Of a DNA stretch of 64,000 nucleotides, positions 59,895 through 64,000 are shown piece by piece. How positions within the stretch are numbered: position 1 is the stretch's first letter; each line of letters starts with the position of its first letter. This stretch comes from Pythium myriotylum (Eukaryota > Oomycota > Peronosporomycetes > Pythiales > Pythiaceae). The DNA is taken from positions 1,736,001-1,800,000 of the forward strand of contig JALJCQ010000012.1 of NCBI GenBank assembly GCA_023091665.1, in the 5' to 3' direction. The notes below the pieces were generated by a model. It was given only the letters and a program-made list of their open reading frames with translations. It was not told the origin of the DNA and did not search any database. A program made the position numbers and the translations under genes.

Positions 59895-62800
59895 ATGAAA
59901 TTCGCGTCGACCGCTGCCGTCGTCGCGGCGGCCTGGCGCGCCGGCCTCGCGCACGCCGCGCCCTACATGGACTTCGCCAACCTGACGAGCGAGGACTCGT
60001 ACAACGTCGGCTCGCTCACGACGCCCGAGTTCGACGACGACGCGACGTCGGACGGCGAGCGAGGACTCACCGCGCCTGGCGGCAAACAGAGCTCGTACGG
60101 GGGCCAGTCGCCCAAGCAGAACAACAACGGCCTCCGGCCGCCCGGTGTCGACACGGAGCCCAACGTCAACAATGGAGGCGTCAACCTCTATCCGTACACC
60201 CCCGAGATCCGAGACTACATCGTGGAGCAGCACAACTTCGCGCGCGCGACGATGGCGCCATTGGAAGCGGCCAACATGCGCAAACTCAAGTGGAACGAAG
60301 CGCTGGCGATCGAAGCCAGCGAGCTCGTGGAGACGTGTGTCTTTGACCACGACACGGAGAACTACGCGTACGGGCAGAACCTCATGATGGGCAACCCTGT
60401 GATCGATAAGAAGACCGTGGAGAGCTGGATGAAGGCTTGGGTCCAAGATGAAATCTCGGACTTCGACCGAAATGGCCAAGGATATATGGATTTGGACCAC
60501 GCCTCTGCCGTTCTGTGGGCAAATTCGTACTACGTTGGGTGCGCGTCAAAGCTGTGCTCGACTGGGTACCTGACAGCGTGCAACTACTACACACCCGGAA
60601 ATTGGCAGGGCGAGCAAGCCTTCATCCCAGGACCGGCATGCTCCCAGTGCCCGTCACAGGCACAGTTCTGTGACGCAGACTACGGCAAACTCTGTACCGC
60701 TGATGCTTCAGGGTCCCCGAAGCAAGTTGCTACACCGCCTCCGGTGGTTCCGACACCAGTGCCGGCTCCAGACCCAGTGCCCTCGAAGACTGACCCAAAG
60801 CCCACCCCTGCTACTCCGAGCCCCACGCCCGCGGCCACGAAAGCTACTCCTGCACCGCCAAAACTCACTCCCGCACCACCAAAACAAACTCCCGCGCCAC
60901 CAAAGCAAACTCCCGCGCCTCCAGAACCTACGCCAGCAACGCCGAACCCGACACCAGCAACCCCGAAGCCCACGCCAGCGGCCACGGGTTCGAAGCCCGG
61001 ATCTGGAAATGGAGCGCCAGCTCCTGCCCCAACCCCAGCGAAAACTGGACAGTCTCCAACTCCAAGTACTCCGAGTGCAGGATCGACCGGCAGCTGTCCC
61101 TTCCCGGTATCCGATGGTGATGCTGCTGCTGGAATCCAGCTCGTCGGAGATGCCTCTTGTGCGTCTGGTGGCCTGGGGTGCTATAAGGATGTTTGCCGTT
61201 ACTGTAAGGTGAAAGACACAGATCAGTCAAAGCACTTGATGCCGTGCTCGGACTTTGGCCAGCCACAGAGCCCAGCCGCTCCTTCAACTACGCCGGGATC
61301 TCCGTCTGCAGGTACAACCCCATCTTCGCCGTCATCTGGCACGCCTACTTCCCCGGGATCGAAGCCGACACCAGCACCGTCCGGAAAGACTCCGTCTGGA
61401 TCACCTACTCCGAAGACCCCATCGGCACCGTCAACGCCGACGTCGCCAACAACGACGCCAGCTCCTGGACCGAACCAGTCGCCGTCTTCTCCGTCGGGAC
61501 CGACCGCAGCGGCTCCTACGCCTGCTTCCCCGGGATCAAAGCCGACACCAGCACCGTCCGGAAAGACTCCGTCTGGATCACCTACTCCGAAGACCCCATC
61601 GGCACCGTCAACGCCGACGTCGCCAACAACGACGCCAGCTCCTGGACCGAACCAGTCGCCGTCTTCTCCGTCGGGACCGACCGCAGCGGCTCCTACGCCT
61701 GCTTCCCCGGGATCAAAGCCGACACCAGCACCGTCCGGAAAGACTCCGTCTGGATCACCTACTCCGAAGACCCCATCGGCACCGTCAACGCCGACGTCGC
61801 CAACAACGACGCCAGCTCCTGGACCGAACCAGTCGCCGTCTTCTCCGTCGGGACCGACCGCAGCGGCTCCTACGCCTGCTTCCCCGGGATCAAAGCCGAC
61901 ACCAGCACCGTCCGGAAAGACTCCGTCTGGATCACCTACTCCGAAGACCCCATCGGCACCGTCAACGCCGACGTCGCCAACAACGACGCCAGCTCCTGGA
62001 CCGAACCAGTCGCCGTCTTCTCCGTCGGGACCGACCGCAGCGGCTCCTACGCCTGCTTCCCCGGGATCAAAGCCGACACCAGCACCGTCCGGAAAGACTC
62101 CGTCTGGATCACCTACTCCGAAGACCCCATCGGCACCGTCAACGACGCCAGCTCCTGGACCGAACCAGTCGCCGTCTTCTCCGTCGGGACCGACCCCAGC
62201 GGCTCCTACGCCTGCTTCCCCGGGATCAAAGCCGACACCAGCACCGTCCGGAAAGACTCCGTCTGGATCACCTACTCCGAAGACCCCATCGGCACCGTCA
62301 ACGCCGACGTCGCCAACAACGACGCCAGCTCCTGGACCGAACCAGTCGCCGTCTTCTCCGTCGGGACCGACCCCAGCGGCTCCTACGCCTGCTTCCCCGG
62401 GATCAAAGCCGACACCAGCACCGTCCGGAAAGACTCCGTCTGGATCACCTACTCCGAAGACCCCATCGGCACCGTCAACGCCGACGTCGCCAACAACGAC
62501 GCCAGCTCCTGGACCGAACCAGTCGCCGTCTTCTCCGTCGGGACCGACCCCAGCGGCTCCTACGCCTGCTTCCCCGGGATCAAAGCCGACACCAGCACCG
62601 TCCGGAAAGACTCCGTCTGGATCACCTACTCCGAAGACCCCATCGGCACCGTCAACGCCGACGTCGCCAACAACGACGCCAGCTCCTGGACCGAACCAGT
62701 CGCCGTCTTCTCCGTCGGGACCGACCGCAGCGGCTCCTACGCCTGCTTCCCCGGGATCAAAGCCGACACCAGCACCGTCCGGAAAGACTCCGTCTGGATC

Positions 62801-63386
62801 ACCTACTCCGAAGACCCCATCGGCACCGTCAACGCCGACGTCGCCAACAACGACGCCAGCTCCTGGACCGAACCAGTCGCCGTCTTCTCCGTCGGGACCG
62901 ACCCCAGCGGCTCCTACGCCTGCTTCCCCGGGATCAAAGCCGACACCAGCACCGTCCGGAAAGACTCCGTCTGGATCACCTACTCCGAAGACCCCATCGG
63001 CACCGTCAACGCCGACGTCGCCAACAACGACGCCAGCTCCTGGACCGAACCAGTCGCCGTCTTCTCCGTCGGGACCGACCCCAGCGGCTCCCTCGGGTGA
63101 TTCTCCTGTGCAGAAGCTCGTGCCCCCTGCTTCTCCGGCAGGAGCATCTTCTCCGAAGCCGACACCGGCACCGTCTGGAAAAAAACCAGCTGGATCCCCT
63201 GCTCCGAAGTCCCCTCCCGCACCGGCAGCGCCATCCCCGGCGTCACCATCAACAACGCCTGAGCCTGCAGCGAACAAGTCGCCTTCTCCAGCGGCACCAA
63301 CTCCGGCGGCTCCGTCGGATGATTCACCGGTGCAAAAACTGGTATCCCCAAAACTAACGCCTGCTCCGACAAAAGCAAGGCTTTGA
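59895..63386 (+). CDS. Secreted CAP/PR-1-like protein with giant Pro/Thr/Ser repeat stalk
   Basis: 1163 residues from the ATG at 59895, which opens the signal peptide (MKFASTAAVVAAAW, then AGLAHA); the in-frame extension to 59598 is untranslated. The CAP domain (~100-245) closely resembles the left gene: YIVEQHNFARATM, WNEALAIEASELVETC, HDTENYAYGQNLMMG, DHASAVLWANSYYVGC and ACNYYTPGNWQGE. Pro-rich spacers follow, then a separate Cys-rich module (~396-454: CPFPVSDGD, CASGGLGCYKDVCRYC), and ten Pro/Ser/Thr repeats of 59 (one of 53) residues. Unlike its neighbour there is no hydrophobic C-terminus (ends APTKARL), so it is likely wall-bound or soluble rather than GPI-anchored. Paralogous divergent pair. 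Confidence 0.93.
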   Translation: MKFASTAAVVAAAWRAGLAHAAPYMDFANLTSEDSYNVGSLTTPEFDDDATSDGERGLTAPGGKQSSYGGQSPKQNNNGLRPPGVDTEPNVNNGGVNLYPYTPEIRDYIVEQHNFARATMAPLEAANMRKLKWNEALAIEASELVETCVFDHDTENYAYGQNLMMGNPVIDKKTVESWMKAWVQDEISDFDRNGQGYMDLDHASAVLWANSYYVGCASKLCSTGYLTACNYYTPGNWQGEQAFIPGPACSQCPSQAQFCDADYGKLCTADASGSPKQVATPPPVVPTPVPAPDPVPSKTDPKPTPATPSPTPAATKATPAPPKLTPAPPKQTPAPPKQTPAPPEPTPATPNPTPATPKPTPAATGSKPGSGNGAPAPAPTPAKTGQSPTPSTPSAGSTGSCPFPVSDGDAAAGIQLVGDASCASGGLGCYKDVCRYCKVKDTDQSKHLMPCSDFGQPQSPAAPSTTPGSPSAGTTPSSPSSGTPTSPGSKPTPAPSGKTPSGSPTPKTPSAPSTPTSPTTTPAPGPNQSPSSPSGPTAAAPTPASPGSKPTPAPSGKTPSGSPTPKTPSAPSTPTSPTTTPAPGPNQSPSSPSGPTAAAPTPASPGSKPTPAPSGKTPSGSPTPKTPSAPSTPTSPTTTPAPGPNQSPSSPSGPTAAAPTPASPGSKPTPAPSGKTPSGSPTPKTPSAPSTPTSPTTTPAPGPNQSPSSPSGPTAAAPTPASPGSKPTPAPSGKTPSGSPTPKTPSAPSTTPAPGPNQSPSSPSGPTPAAPTPASPGSKPTPAPSGKTPSGSPTPKTPSAPSTPTSPTTTPAPGPNQSPSSPSGPTPAAPTPASPGSKPTPAPSGKTPSGSPTPKTPSAPSTPTSPTTTPAPGPNQSPSSPSGPTPAAPTPASPGSKPTPAPSGKTPSGSPTPKTPSAPSTPTSPTTTPAPGPNQSPSSPSGPTAAAPTPASPGSKPTPAPSGKTPSGSPTPKTPSAPSTPTSPTTTPAPGPNQSPSSPSGPTPAAPTPASPGSKPTPAPSGKTPSGSPTPKTPSAPSTPTSPTTTPAPGPNQSPSSPSGPTPAAPSGDSPVQKLVPPASPAGASSPKPTPAPSGKKPAGSPAPKSPPAPAAPSPASPSTTPEPAANKSPSPAAPTPAAPSDDSPVQKLVSPKLTPAPTKARL
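61351..63100 (+). repeat. 177-bp in-frame tandem array, ten copies
   Basis: Units start at 61351 and 61528 and recur every 177 bp, except the fifth copy, which is 18 bp shorter (159 bp). Copies differ mainly at one codon (gca versus cca) and one synonymous site (tcg in the first unit, tca later). The period is a multiple of three and the unit lacks stops in several frames, so long alternative ORFs arise on both strands. Confidence 0.95.
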
Positions 63387-63558
63387 GGCGGCCGAGTTGG
63401 CTTGATTTATGTAATGCTGCCTATCTTCGTGGGGATAACATATCCTTGAGCGGAAGACGGAGATATGAGACGGAGTTTGCCGTTATCAATGAGTTCTTTT
63501 TCATCAGAAGTCCTTTGTTTGTTCTTTTTGTCTTGTGAGTATCCAAACTAAACACCCT

Positions 63559-64000
63559 CTATTGAATGTTGCAACGACTCCACACAGACGGCTGCTCCTC
63601 CGAGTTGGACGTTTGAGAGGCTGTTGAGGCCCTCTGAGTCTCAACTGGCGAGTCTTTGTTCCAGCGCTTTCGAGGCATTGCGTGGTACTCGTCGAATGGA
63701 GTAATTGTAACGCCAAACCCTGTAGTCGTAGCCTTGTCCTTGACTCCAGTGGTCTCTGACAAGAACACAAACGCGTCGCGGTCTCCTTCACGAACAACAC
63801 GATTGATTTTGTTCGGTTGTTCAAACAAATCTTCAAGCTTGATCTGTTGAAGACGACGCTTTCGGTCAGTTGTGCTCACGCGATACACGCAAGACCGATC
63901 AATCTTTTGTTCCGTGTTGCTGAGATCGAGAAACGGCTCATCAGATATCATGAGGTTGAGGCAATTCTTGAAGGCTTCCATTTCTTGCATACGCGCCTCA
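63559..64000 (-). CDS. Unidentified protein, 5' end beyond the window
   Basis: The frame is open from the right edge (codons before the Met at 63990 are also open) to a stop at 63559; 146 codons are visible. The visible part is polar with a DxxR-rich middle (STTDRKRRLQQIKLEDLFEQ, GDRDAFVFLSETTGV) and a disordered Ser/Thr/Glu C-terminus. I recognise no domain. It could be the 3' exon of a longer gene. Convergent with the CAP gene (172 bp). Confidence 0.5.
   Translation of the reverse strand, partial: EARMQEMEAFKNCLNLMISDEPFLDLSNTEQKIDRSCVYRVSTTDRKRRLQQIKLEDLFEQPNKINRVVREGDRDAFVFLSETTGVKDKATTTGFGVTITPFDEYHAMPRKRWNKDSPVETQRASTASQTSNSEEQPSVWSRCNIQ

Noticed and set aside
61223..63357. Three long alternative ORFs (618, 700 and 684 codons) over the CAP repeats
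   Set aside because: Explained by repeat period and PTSA composition; synonymous changes favour the CAP frame.

Overview
The window is nuclear DNA from an oomycete, most likely Pythium/Phytophthora-like. It is gene-dense, with intergenic gaps mostly of 80-1000 bp. About half of the genes have introns, and these are GT-AG and almost all 52-75 nt. Two promoters resemble the oomycete initiator (GCTCATTYYNCAWTTT type). The gene content is typical of an oomycete: PT-rich secreted proteins, WLHENR-type ankyrin repeats, CAP proteins, a transition-zone B9 protein and a PABA synthase. There are no prokaryotic operons, transposons or CRISPR arrays, and I saw no convincing tRNA or rRNA gene. The species is not determined.

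Left part (1-11.6 kb): three paralogous polytopic membrane proteins with Ser/Thr/Pro-rich ectodomains (TRP/FLC-like; the first is cut by the window edge and carries 150-bp tandem repeats), interrupted by a Kelch-BTB gene. Next come a three- or four-exon sulfotransferase, the mRNA 3'-end endonuclease CPSF73 (-), an FHA protein, and a nine-exon gene that I reconstruct as a CHAT-like domain fused to an NB-ARC NTPase.

Middle (20.6-41 kb): B9D2 with a long N-terminal extension (-), mitoribosomal mS38 (-), an EFCAB11-like EF-hand protein, an ArfGAP-C2 protein with a VPS13/ATG2-like tail, nucleoporin NUP155 (-), two tandem ankyrin-type paralogs, a tepsin-like AP-4 accessory protein with many ear-binding-type motifs plus a PDZ-like domain (-), and a large PDZ protein that may contain a lipid-binding TULIP-like module (-).

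Right part (41-64 kb): the tRNA methyltransferase THUMPD3 followed 84 bp later by a FANCA-like Fanconi anaemia protein, a RING protein ending in a CaaX-like box (-), a nuclear FKBP, bifunctional aminodeoxychorismate synthase, a WW/IQ-motif protein, a nucleoplasmin-like chaperone with an atypical 539-nt intron, a small secreted Pro-rich protein (-), a divergent pair of secreted CAP/PR-1 proteins (one GPI-type, one with ten 177-bp repeats), and a partial gene at the right edge (-).

Functionally this is a housekeeping neighbourhood (RNA processing, nuclear pore, traffic, DNA repair, folate) flanked by two blocks of surface or secreted PT-rich proteins with unstable in-frame repeats. The candidates most worth following are the CHAT-like/NB-ARC gene, the ArfGAP-C2-VPS13-tail fusion and the tepsin-PDZ protein. 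All splice models are hand-derived from consensus sites and phase, without transcript data.
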